Shown in pieces: positions 31,032-40,068 of a stretch of 64,000 bases of DNA. This DNA comes from Tricholoma matsutake. Lineage: Eukaryota; Basidiomycota; Agaricomycetes; Agaricales; Tricholomataceae. The position numbers were made by a program, and so were the translations under genes. The DNA lies in the NCBI GenBank assembly GCA_026075535.2, contig AP026539.1:12090001-12154000 (forward strand). The letters are read 5' to 3'. The stretch's first letter is position 1. Each line of letters begins with the position of its first letter. The notes under the pieces were generated by a model. It did no database searches. It saw only the letters and a list, made by a program, of their open reading frames with translations, and was not told the origin of the DNA.

Positions 31032-32166
31032 CAGCACACTGGGAGGCAGGGTAAATGATGAGTTAAAATCTTTGAAGGACATGGGGGTCTATAAACTCAT
31101 TCCCCGATCTGAAGTTCCACAGGGAAAACATATCTGTAAGGGGAGACCAGTATTCCACATCAAATGGGACAAAATGGGACAGGCAGTCAGATGGAAGGTA
31201 CACCTTGTTTTTAAAGCTTTTGAGCAGATCTATGGTAAGGATTACACCAAAACAACCTCACTTACTGCATGCATGGAATCCTGGAGAATTCTTCTCCACA
31301 TCGCAGCCTCCTTAGGTTGGGATGCCCAACAGATCAATGTGAAGACAGCATTCCTCTATGGCCTCTTACCTGATGATGAAGTACAATACATGCAACAACC
31401 CATTGGTTTTGAGGAACCAGGAAAGGAGGACTGGGTATGGCAATTACAATGTGGCTTATACGGCATGAAACAAAGTGGGCACATCTGGAACCAGACACTC
31501 AACACCCAAATGATCAAATGGGGATTCACCCACCTTTCTTGTGAGTCTTGCATTTACTTATGCAAAACTGACTCAGGGATTGTGATTGCTGTTGTTCATG
31601 TCAATAACTATTTGGCAATCGGTGATTCCAAAGATGAGAACAAGTGCTTCAAGGATCAAATGCCCAAGGTGTGGACAATCTCTGATTTGGGAACCGCTCA
31701 CTTCATCATGGGTATTGCAGTGACTTGGAACAGGGCAATTTGCACTGTTGCACTTTCACAGACAGCTCTCATCGATAAAATCATTGAACAATTTGGGCAG
31801 AAAGATGCCCACCCAACATCTGCTCCCCTCGAGCCTGGATATAAACTTTGACATGCCAACCACAATTCCATTCCCCCCAACAAACAACTCCAGCTCACTA
31901 AATTACCATATCAATCTCTTGTTGGTTGTCTACTCTACCTGGCAATTTCCACATGTCCCAATATTTCACATGCAGTCCAACAAATATCTCAGTACCTTGA
32001 TTCATATTCCTTTGACCACTGGAAGGCAGCCCTTTGACTCGCCCATTACCTCAAGGGGACTCAGGAGCTCAAATTACACCTTGGGGGTAACCATCCCAGT
32101 ACACTTCATGCATTCAGCAACTCCGATTGGGCTAATTGCCTTGACACCTGCCAGAGTGTTGGTGGT
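31032..32166 (+). pseudogene. pol: Copia reverse transcriptase and partial RNase H
   Basis: RT reads GRPVFHIKWDKMGQAVRWKV, NVKTAFLYGLLPDDEVQYMQ, QPIGFEEPG and LQCGLYGMKQSGHIWNQ. The first catalytic Asp (DVKTAF) is Asn and the YVDD box is HVNN. TGA at 31849-31851 and one more near 32037 interrupt. The frame continues in the RNase H region (LPYQSLVGCLLYLAISTCPN, FSNSDWANCLDTCQSVGG) and ends where the D-type LTR begins at 32167. Confidence 0.85.
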
Positions 32167-32428
32167 TGTCACAATCCGTTCCTTGCCCGCTCGGAACCCA
32201 CAACCTTCCGACCTTTTCTGCTTTTCCTAACTCAACTCCTACCGCCTTCGTTCCAGCCCCCTTTGCACTGCCCACACTGCTGTGCACCAGGCTGCCATGT
32301 ACAGCAACCACGGCTGCCTTCCAAGGCTGCCATCTAGTTTTGCAAATTCAACTACGGATTCCTGTGCGGCCTCTGCTAGGCAATTTATCTATGCAGTTGA
32401 GACACTGCCACAGTTTCCATTTCCATTC
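32167..32428 (+). repeat. D-type LTR fragment (5' 262 bp, plus strand)
   Basis: It starts TGTCACAATCCGTTCCTTGC and matches the first 262 or so bases of the family-D LTRs (compare 46588 downward and 59297 upward). It diverges after catttccattc and so lacks the D TATA region. It is on the strand opposite to D1. It runs directly into the open frame of the Cys-rich gene. Confidence 0.85.
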
Positions 32429-33240
32429 GGCATGGAAAAAAGAGGCTTCGGCCGCAAAACGCGCGGAGAAGAAGCAGGCGGCTGCGGCTGCGGGTTTGGA
32501 GGACGAGGCTGAGGGGAGCAAGTCCCCAAAGAAGAAGAAGATTGCCATGTCAAGGGCATGGGTGGGGTCAGAAGAATCGGCGAGTCTGGTGTGGGTGCAG
32601 GCCACCTTGCCCTGCAAAAGGTGCATAGTTGGTTTTCTTTCAATGTTTTCGGACTGACAAGTGGCTTAGGTGCCAATATCAAAAAATTTTGTGTTTCAAG
32701 ATGGGTGCGAAGGGACGCGTGTGCAATAACTGCATGCGTGTTAAGCACAAGTGCAAGGAGGTTGTGTGGGAGGGGCAGGAGGCCCCAACAGTAAGAAAAG
32801 CAAGGTCCGGAGCAGGAACAGCAGGCCTGCTGGAAAACAGTGGAGAGGTGGTGGAGCTGCTATGGCAGCTGGTGAAGGTGGTGAGGAAAGGGTTTGGGGA
32901 GGTGGTGACAGCGGTGAGGGAGTTGATGGAGGAGATCCGGGATGCAATGGACCCAGAGTGGGAGGCGGATGAAAGTATCGAGGGGGAGAGTGACGAGGAC
33001 AAGGAGGAAGTGGAGCAGGCAGTACAAGAGTCCCGATGGGAAAGGCGCAGGATCCACCAGTCTGGAGACGACTGGGTGGGATTCCAAAGATATTTGGAAA
33101 AAAGGCGGGCAGACAACGTGGAGGAGGGCGAGGGTGAGGAAGAGGAGGATGAAGGCGGGGAAGGTGGAGAAGCAGAGGAAGGTGGTGAAGTCGGAGGAGA
33201 GGATGACAAAGATGGAGAGGGAGAAGCGGAGGTAGTGTAG
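32391..33240 (+). CDS. Cys-rich cluster protein, one intron, starts in LTR
   Basis: Joining 32391-32620 and 32670-33240 gives about 266 codons without a stop. The 49-bp intron (GTGCAT ... GGACTGACA branch ... TTAG) restores the motif CKRCQYQKILCFK followed by KGRVCNNCMRVKHKCKE, six Cys in a CX2C-X6-C / CX2C-X6-C layout reminiscent of fungal binuclear-cluster DNA-binding proteins. The N-terminal part is Lys/Ala-rich (KRAEKKQAAAAAGLEDEAEG, then SPKKKK, a possible nuclear signal). The C-terminal half is helical then extremely acidic (EEGEGEEEEDEGGEGG). ATG 32391 lies inside the LTR fragment. An AATAAA-like signal is at 33272. The role is unknown, possibly chromatin or DNA binding. Confidence 0.65.
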
Positions 33241-33323
33241 GGATCCGGTCGGATCCAAAAATTCTTTTTTCAATAAAGTTTGTTCTGAGTTCGGACTGAG
33301 TGAATAAGTAACATGAATTGTCT

Positions 33324-34472
33324 TTAAGTGGGTAACGGTCCAATTTTCTGTGGGTAGCGGGTGTGAAAATCTGCAAGGAGTTCTTGGGCATGGTCAAGTT
33401 CCGTAACAGGTAGCCAGGAAGTCTCTTTGTTGGTTCCCTGGTAACCTTCCCATCGGACAAGGTAGAGAATCTTGCAGCAACGTCGGTTGTTGACTTTGGA
33501 GTCGAGGACTTTGGCGATCTCATATTCGAGCTCGTCATTGATGGTGATCAGAGGAGGTGGGGGTTGTACTCGATTTGGAATTGTGTTCGGGGAGTGTATC
33601 TCTAGTTGAGAGACATGGAAAACAGGGTGAATAGCCCGCATGTGATCTTGGAGCCACAGGGTAACTGAGTGAGTTCCCAGGCAGGCGATGATTTCAAAAG
33701 GACTGTGGTTCTTTTCGGAGAGTTTCTTGGAGGGACGGGTGGTGGAGATATTTTCCGCAGTGACATAAGCGAAATCACCAATGTCAAAGTCAGGTGCGGG
33801 TGCCCAATGTTTATCCGCAGGACCTTGATAACATTCTTGAGTGGCCGCAAGTTGTTTCCGAAGTTCCTGGTGAAGGTCGTCTAAATCGACGATGAATTCG
33901 CGGGTGCGCTGTGAAGCTAAGTTGCACTCTGGAAAGACGGAAATGTTCGGGTGGTAACCTTTATTGGCAAAGAAAGGTGATATGCCTGTAGAGGCGGAAG
34001 GAGCATTGTTGTAGGCAAATTTGCCCAAGGGCAAGAGGTGAGACCAGTCATCCTGCTGATAGTTGCAGAAGATCCAGAGGTACTGTTCCAAGGTCTGGTT
34101 AAGTCGTTCTGTCTGACCATCACCTTGCGGATGATAACCAGAAGTGAAGTGGATCCGCATGTCGAGTGCTTTTCCAAGAGAGCGGGAAAAATGAGAGATG
34201 AACTCGGATCCCTGGTCGCAAGTGATGTGTGATGGAACACCATGCTTGGAGAAGACGTGGAGGATGAACAGGTTGGCTAGTTCTTGGGCTGTGATTTCAT
34301 TGACAGTTGGAATGAAGATGCCCTGTTTGGTGAGGTGGTCAACGATGACTAGGATAGCAGTGTGACCAGCAGAGTCAGGTAGTTGTTCAATGAAATCCAT
34401 GGAGATGGAATTCCAAGGTCGTTCCAGAACCAGAAGTTGCTTTAGGAACCCGTAGGGCCTGTGTCGAGGCAA
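33324..34472 (-). CDS. pol: Integrase core and chromodomain (D1), intact frame
   Basis: This is an uninterrupted 382-codon stretch. DDE residues are present: ISMDFIEQLPDSAGH, ITCDQGSEFISHF, and the Glu of HPQGDGQTERLNQTLEQYL. A GPY-like segment (DFAYVTAENISTTRPSKKLS) and a chromodomain (EYEIAKVLDSKVNNRR, YLVRWEGYQG, SWLPVTELD) end at a TAA. The zinc domain lies in the preceding frame segment, separated by a TGA just upstream (TTCK*SKLPRH). Of all Ty3/gypsy copies here, this integrase core looks closest to functional. Confidence 0.85.
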   Translation of the reverse strand: MPRHRPYGFLKQLLVLERPWNSISMDFIEQLPDSAGHTAILVIVDHLTKQGIFIPTVNEITAQELANLFILHVFSKHGVPSHITCDQGSEFISHFSRSLGKALDMRIHFTSGYHPQGDGQTERLNQTLEQYLWIFCNYQQDDWSHLLPLGKFAYNNAPSASTGISPFFANKGYHPNISVFPECNLASQRTREFIVDLDDLHQELRKQLAATQECYQGPADKHWAPAPDFDIGDFAYVTAENISTTRPSKKLSEKNHSPFEIIACLGTHSVTLWLQDHMRAIHPVFHVSQLEIHSPNTIPNRVQPPPPLITINDELEYEIAKVLDSKVNNRRCCKILYLVRWEGYQGTNKETSWLPVTELDHAQELLADFHTRYPQKIGPLPT

Positions 34473-34478
34473 TTTGGA

Positions 34479-36860
34479 TCATTTGCAAGTCGTACAGGAT
34501 TTGCAGAATTCCTGGACAAAGGTGCGGAGGTTTGGCCAGACGTATTCCCGGCGGACAAGCTGCTGGGTTTTGTTTTGTCCGAAGTGGCCGGAGAGGATAT
34601 GATCATGTTTGTATTGGAGGACTTTGAGGCAGAGATCCGCAATGTCCAGAACATAAATCTGGTCAAAGTGGCAGAGAAGTCCTGCCTCATCTATGGTCCA
34701 GTTGGGGTCAACAGGTGTTGGGAGATGAACGGAAGATATAGGGTCAAGGGGAAGAGAGGTGCGGATGTCGTTGTGGAGTTTCTCAACATCCATGATTACT
34801 GCTTGTCGAAGGATGGGTGTGGCAAGATAAGTGGCATGGAGGGAAGAGGAGAGTTGTTCCTGTGTGAATACAGGTCGGAAGTTGGTCGGGTTTACAGAGG
34901 TGAAGTCGCTATTTCCCCCTTTGCGGTAGACGTCCCAACGTCTAGTGAGTGCGTCTGGCTTGGCCCCTAGTTTCCCAGGGCGGAAGCGGATGACAAGATT
35001 GAAGTGGGAAAGGTACTCAGACCAACGGGCCTGGCGGCGGGTGAGCAACTTGGTAGTGCTGAAGTACTCAAGATTTTTGTGTTCTGTGACCACATCAACC
35101 AGGTTTGCGGAACCCTTGAAGTACTGCCTCCAGTGTTTGAAGGCTTCGAAAATGGCCAAGAGTTCCTTGTCATGTGTGTCGTAATTTAGTTCAGCAGGAT
35201 TGAAGGAGCGGGAATGAAAAGGGACTGGATGGATTTCTCCATCCGCAGTGTAAACCAAAAGGATAGCAGCTAGGGCATAGTCGGAAGCGTCCATTTCGAG
35301 TACCATTTGTGAGTTGGGTACCCATTGGGTTAAGATGGGTGCATGAGTGAATTCTTGTTTGAGCCTTTCAAAGGCATCGCAGCACTTCTTGTTGAAGTCC
35401 CAAGGTGTGGATTTCTGCATCAAGCAGGTAAGTGGGATGACAATGTCTGAATAACTGTTAATGAAATGGTGGTAAAAATTGCAGAAGCCTAAGAAGGATT
35501 GGATGTCCTTAACTTTCCTAGGCTCGGGCCAGTCGAGCATGGTTTTGACTTTATCCTCAGACATCCGAAGTCCATCCGGTGAAAGGATGAAACCTAAATA
35601 TTCAACGGTGTCTTTGTGGAACTCACATTTCTGTGGGGAGGCGTAAAGTCCATTTTTCCGGAGATGGCGGAGGACTTCTTTAATGTGAGTCCCATGCTGG
35701 GACTTGTCATCTGAATAGATCAGGATGTCATTGAGGTACACGATGACACAAACATCCAGCATGTTGCTGAAGATGTCGTTCATAAAACGCTGGAATGCTG
35801 CGGGTGCATTAGTGAGTCCAAAGGGAACCACCAACCACTTGAAGGATCCATAGCGGGTGCGGAAAGTAGTTTTCCATTTGTCACCGTCCGCGATGCGGAC
35901 TAGGTGATAAGCGTGCTGCAAGTCTATCTTGGTGAACAAGCAGGCTTTTTGGGGAGAGTCAAGGAGGTCGGAAATGAGAGGAAGGGGATAGCAGTCTTTC
36001 TTCGTAAGACGATTGAGTCCTCAGTAGTCGACACAAAGTCAGAGGCTACCATCCTTCTTCTTGATGAAAAGTATAGGAGCTCCATGCGGAGACTTAGAAG
36101 GACGGATGAAGCCTGAGTGGACGTTTTCGTCAATGAAGACTCGTAGGGCTTCTAATTCAGAGGGAGAGAGGGAGTACATGCAACCCAGAGGAGGGGGAGC
36201 ATTATCCTCCATCTCTATCTTGAGGTTGTAAGGACAATGTGGAGGAAGGGTGTCTGCCTTATTCTTATTAAAGACATCGGCAAATTCATGATACTCGGTG
36301 GGAATGTCGGATAAATGCGGCGGGGTTGAGGATTGGGTCGAGTGGGCGGATAACCCTTCTGGAGCGAAGGTCATCTGGAAGGCTACTGCCCCAGGGAGTT
36401 TGCTAGCACATGCATAAGCGGCAGCATTGATGAAAGAGATGTTGGGAGGTGTAAACTTAGGAGGAATGGGGGGTTCAGAAAATGTGGAGGATTCAAGGAT
36501 TTCTACCGGAAGGTTCGGGGACAAAGGAGACGTCTGGGGTGCTGAACCTCTATGATCAGCAGAGCGGAAAGTGATTTGGCTTGAAGACCAGTCAATCAAC
36601 AGATTGTATTGCTTCAGCCAGTTATGACCAAGTACTGTGGAACAGGAAGAGTCTAGCGAGGTTACATAAAATGACAGATTGAACATTTCACTGGTAGGAA
36701 AGGTGACCGGAGGTTGGGCGACTTGAGTTATGGTGGAGTTGCAAGATCCATCAAAGAGTCGTAAACCGATCAGGTTAATGGATTCCGTGCTGAGTTGGTT
36801 ATTCAACACGAAAGAGGAGTCAAGAAAGCAGTGGGATGAACCGGAATCAATGAGGGTTCA
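34479..36860 (-). pseudogene. pol: Protease, RT and RNase H (D1)
   Basis: Reading leftward: LIDSGSSHCFLDSSFVLNNQ (retropepsin DSG, just beside the A3 junction), DSSCSTVLGHNWLKQYN and ALRVFIDENVHSGFIRPSKS. DGSL*LCVDY*GLN has two TGA stops at Arg sites; D2 keeps CGA at the first. RT continues with FTKIDLQHAYHLVRIADGDK, FGLTNAPAAFQRFMNDIFSN and VYLNDILIYSDDKS (YLDD changed to YLND). RNase H (VLEMDASDYALAAILLVYT, YDTHDKELLAIFEAF) and the zinc domain of integrase (CKSCTTCK) follow. From 35939 the frame is open for 486 codons. Confidence 0.85.
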
Positions 36861-37626
36861 TGTTACGATTTTGTTATTGTAACCCAGGACGACCAGATGT
36901 ATGCCGGCAAGGCCAGGTACTTTATTTTTCTCATTCGACTCGACTCACTTCTGATGGGAGACACTTTGACACATGGTGACTCCATGCACCCGAACCCACT
37001 CCCACACATGCTGTGATACAACAGCCCCTTGACATGAGGTCCATAATGTCGGTCTCTCACGATCGACACGCTGCACCACAGCATGTCCTTGACATTGGAT
37101 CCTTGACATTGGATCCATGACATCGGATGCCTCATGCTAGGCATGAGGCTTATCTCTTATTGTTCCCTGACATGCTGCGCCACAGCACTCCATGACATCG
37201 GACACCTCATGCAAGGCATGAGGCCTATTATCTCTATTCTTACTTGATATGCATCTACCTTTCTGATTGGATGATAGGTAGTCCTAGAATAGTATATAAG
37301 CTGTAGCTACACTCTGTGTATTCCTCAGCTTGACCTAATTCAAATAACGGTCTTAGACTCAACCAGAACACTCAACAGCTTAGGAAGCCCCTAACTGTGA
37401 TAACTCAAACTCGACAGTTGGAAAGCCTCCAACTGTGATACACGAACTGACGGTTCTACTCAGAAACCCTCTGAGTAAGGATAGCCGTGTCAACTTAGGA
37501 AGCACCAAGTCCCGAACAGAACCCGATACAGTAAGAAAGCCTCTTACTGCAAGAACCGATACAGTTGGAAAGCCTCCAACTGCAACATATGAAGACTAGG
37601 CTGAGTTGAGACCTATAGTCTTAACA
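36861..37626 (+). repeat. 5' LTR of A3 (766 bp)
   Basis: Starts TGTTACGATT and ends AGTCTTAACA. TATATAAGC lies near 37292 and TCAGCTTGACCT at 37325-37336. 7-7-7 hairpins are at 37415-37435, 37457-37477 (loop AAACCCT), 37529-37549 (stem CAGTAAG) and 37562-37582. An extra internal block, tccctgacatgctgcgccacagcactcc (37164-37191), is absent from A1. Confidence 0.95.
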
Positions 37627-37628
37627 AA

Positions 37629-37640
37629 AGGTCAAGCTGA
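37629..37640 (+). promoter_or_regulatory. Self-primer binding site (A3)
   Basis: AGGTCAAGCTGA starts two bases after the LTR and is the exact complement of TCAGCTTGACCT at 37325-37336, the predicted mRNA 5' end. The 2-nt offset and internal complementarity match Tf1-type self-priming. No tRNA 3' end is an obvious match. Confidence 0.7.
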
Positions 37641-37689
37641 TCTACACCGTCCACCTACCTAGGTGCAGACACAACGTCTTTCAGACAAA

Positions 37690-38749
37690 GCCCAGATAGA
37701 CCTCCAACTGGAGCATCATCATCAGGAAGAACCCCATGGTATAGATACCAGGGTCGACTAGTACGATACTCGGAACCAGCACAGAAGTGGTTCTCAAGGA
37801 GAACCAGTGACGAAGAACCCCGATACCTTGACGAAGAGGATTTTAGATCCTTCGATAAAGAAGAAATCCCAGAATGAGATCCATTCTCCCTATCCAATGA
37901 CAATGCCAACATGTCTACCGAACCCACCGCATCTACCAAGGAGATTAGAATCTGAACCCCCTCTGACTTCACAGGGGACCGAACTAGAACTGCGAAGTTC
38001 TTACAAGAAGTGAAACTCTATTTGAGAGTGACAGAGGCGATGAGAAACAGATCGTCTTCACATTGTCCTTCATGAATGGAGGAACTGCCGCGCCCTGGGC
38101 ACAGACATGGGCAGAAAAGGAAGACCTAGGAACATGGTCAGCCTTTGAATCGGCGCTCAAGACAGCATTTACACTGATCGACAAAGCTGGCAGAGCCAGG
38201 ACAGAAATGAAAACATTGAAGCAGGGACAGGACCTGGAGGACTACATAGTGCAGTTCTGAATCCTGCAAGAGAAGGTAGGAATCAATGATGACACTGCCC
38301 TCATCGAGCTCTTCATGGATGGGCTGAACCCAAGACTCCTTGAGAGAGTCTTTAACATGGAAACAATCCCCACCACATTAGAAGGGATGATCAACGCCGC
38401 CTCCAAGTATGACGGACAATGGAGAAGAGTAAGAGCCATAGCTGGGAAGGCACAAGAGGCCTTAGCAAGGAAGCTGCCCAACTCCAAATCAAAAGAAGGC
38501 CCGCTCAAGATCAACTGACTCTCCAACACAGAGAGGATCGAGCACATGAAGAAGGGATTATGCTTCGTGTGCCACCAACCAGGACACAGAGCAACCGAAC
38601 ATAAGAAAGGAGAGACAAGGACTGAGGACCAGCCTTTCCCAAAGAACAAAGGTGGAGAAGCCTACTCGAAGATCCGAGCGATCATGAAAGAACTCGACAA
38701 AGAAGGAAAGGAGAAAGCTCTCGCCTTAATAGGGGACGAGGGTTTTTAA
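37690..38749 (+). pseudogene. gag: gag with CCHH zinc knuckle (A3)
   Basis: Readable: WYRYQGRLVRYSEPAQKWFS, acidic DEEPRYLDEEDFRSFDKEE, TPSDFTGDRTRTAKFLQEVK, a small frame change near 38035, IVFTLSFMNGGTAAPWAQTW, then NDDTALIELFMDGLNPRLLE, GMINAASKYDGQWRRVRA and LCFVCHQPGHRATEHKK. The knuckle ends in His instead of Cys, as in E. Internal TGA stops (before DPFSLS, TPSDFT, ILQEKVG and LSNTER) fit Arg or Trp codons. It ends GDEGF at TAA 38747-38749. Pol starts 18 bases on, in the minus-one frame. Confidence 0.8.
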
Positions 38750-38766
38750 AGAGGTGGCCTGCCTCA

Positions 38767-40068
38767 ATGCCAGGTACCACCAAACTCTCTGTCTGCTCTG
38801 TATTACTAGCCACTTTGAAGAATCAATCTATGTGTTTAGATATCAAAGTGCTAGGAGCAGGCAGAGGGAAAGCCGTCAAAACCGAAGCCCTACTCAACTC
38901 AGGAGCAGGAGGAATATTCATGAGCCACGAATTCGCAAAAAGCGGCGGATTCGAACTACACCCCCTGGAAAGGACAATCAGGGTCAAGAACATAGATGGA
39001 ACCCCAAACAAGAAAGGGGAGATCTCCCACTACACCAAAGGATTCTTAACGATCAATGGAAGATCGTTCCCGACAACCTTCCTCATTGCAGGATTAGGGA
39101 AAGAATCAGTTATCCTGGGTCTGCCATGGCTCAGAAGAATCAACCCAGTGATCGACTGGAGAATTGGAACCTTCCAATTCCGAACGACCGACCGAACCCA
39201 CCCAGAACTCTCATTTGGGAAAGGGAAAACCCTCATTGGAAGGGTACGAACAGAGAAATCTGACGACGAACCTCTGGCTTGGGGCCGGAGAACAGTCAAA
39301 GAAGAAGGGAAGCCCTTCAAAGAAATGACAAGAGAGGAGAAACAGGCATGGGCCCAAAGGATGGTTGCCCAAGCAAAAGAAAAGATGGGCCTCAAGACAA
39401 AGGCAAAGGAAGAAGAGCAACTTACGTGGCGCCGTGCAGCCGCTAAAGAACTAGAGAAGCTCGCCCTCAAAAAGAAATTGGCAAGTGAGGAACAACTAGC
39501 ACGATGCCAAAGAATTGCCGCTAAAGCAAAAGAAATGGGAGAGGCACTCCGAACTAAACGGGAAGGGGGCAAGACACCCACCAAAACGAGAAGAGCGACA
39601 ATTGAAGAAGTGGAAGATGAAGAGATTGCAGTCATGACTCTTCAAAATGCGGAGCCCATTGGGCCACAAGACAAAGAAGACACTGGGAAGGAAAACCCAG
39701 CACCGGAAAACCACAAACAGGCAAAGGAACAGGCAACGGAACAGCTGGAAGGGACACCCAAACAAGGGATCGCAGACGATGAACTACTAGTCGCCTACAT
39801 CCGAGGAGAACCCATCATCAGAATATTCAAACCAGCTAAAACACCATTGACAGAGGAGTACGACAAACCAAGATACGGGTACTCCCAATCAACGAAGACA
39901 ATCTCTCGGATCGTAAAGGCAAAGGGATCACCACGATATGCTTATGGACAAAATATCTGGATCAGGGCAAAAAAATTGGTCTCACAACACCTGACACACA
40001 AGAAGGAAGGAGACCCCGAACAAAAGACCCTCAATGAACTACTCCCTGAACAGTACAGGGAATACTGA
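38767..40068 (+). CDS. pol: Protease and charged linker (A3)
   Basis: This open frame of 433 codons runs to a TGA at 40066-40068 (REY*QIFEKE, Arg expected). The protease has TEALLNSGAGGIFMSHEFAK, with Asn at the catalytic Asp position, then LTINGRSFPTTFLIAGLGKE and VILGLPWLRRINPVIDW. Residues about 150-330 are a Lys/Glu/Ala-rich helical linker (REEKQAWAQRMVAQAKEKMG, LARCQRIAAKAKEMGE). The end (YGYSQSTKTISRIVKAKGSP, LNELLPEQYREY) leads into RT. E has the same NSGA motif. Either the Asn is a shared inactivating change or these families use a divergent protease. Confidence 0.78.
   Translation: MPGTTKLSVCSVLLATLKNQSMCLDIKVLGAGRGKAVKTEALLNSGAGGIFMSHEFAKSGGFELHPLERTIRVKNIDGTPNKKGEISHYTKGFLTINGRSFPTTFLIAGLGKESVILGLPWLRRINPVIDWRIGTFQFRTTDRTHPELSFGKGKTLIGRVRTEKSDDEPLAWGRRTVKEEGKPFKEMTREEKQAWAQRMVAQAKEKMGLKTKAKEEEQLTWRRAAAKELEKLALKKKLASEEQLARCQRIAAKAKEMGEALRTKREGGKTPTKTRRATIEEVEDEEIAVMTLQNAEPIGPQDKEDTGKENPAPENHKQAKEQATEQLEGTPKQGIADDELLVAYIRGEPIIRIFKPAKTPLTEEYDKPRYGYSQSTKTISRIVKAKGSPRYAYGQNIWIRAKKLVSQHLTHKKEGDPEQKTLNELLPEQYREY

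Larger units (their letters stand above)
27253..32166 (+). mobile_element. Ty1/copia retrotransposon (3' end lost)
   Basis: It has a 338-bp LTR, gag, protease, integrase, RT and part of RNase H in copia order (integrase before RT). It is inserted in a family-B LTR on the left. On the right it breaks off within RNase H, where a D-type LTR begins. A hAT-type MITE splits the region just after the protease. RT catalytic Asp residues are all replaced by Asn. Confidence 0.88.

Noticed and set aside
32679..33538. Long minus-strand frames rich in Pro/Ser/Leu opposite the Cys-rich gene
   Set aside because: They are the antisense of the acidic low-complexity tail and, in part, of the D1 chromodomain region; they have no conserved motif.
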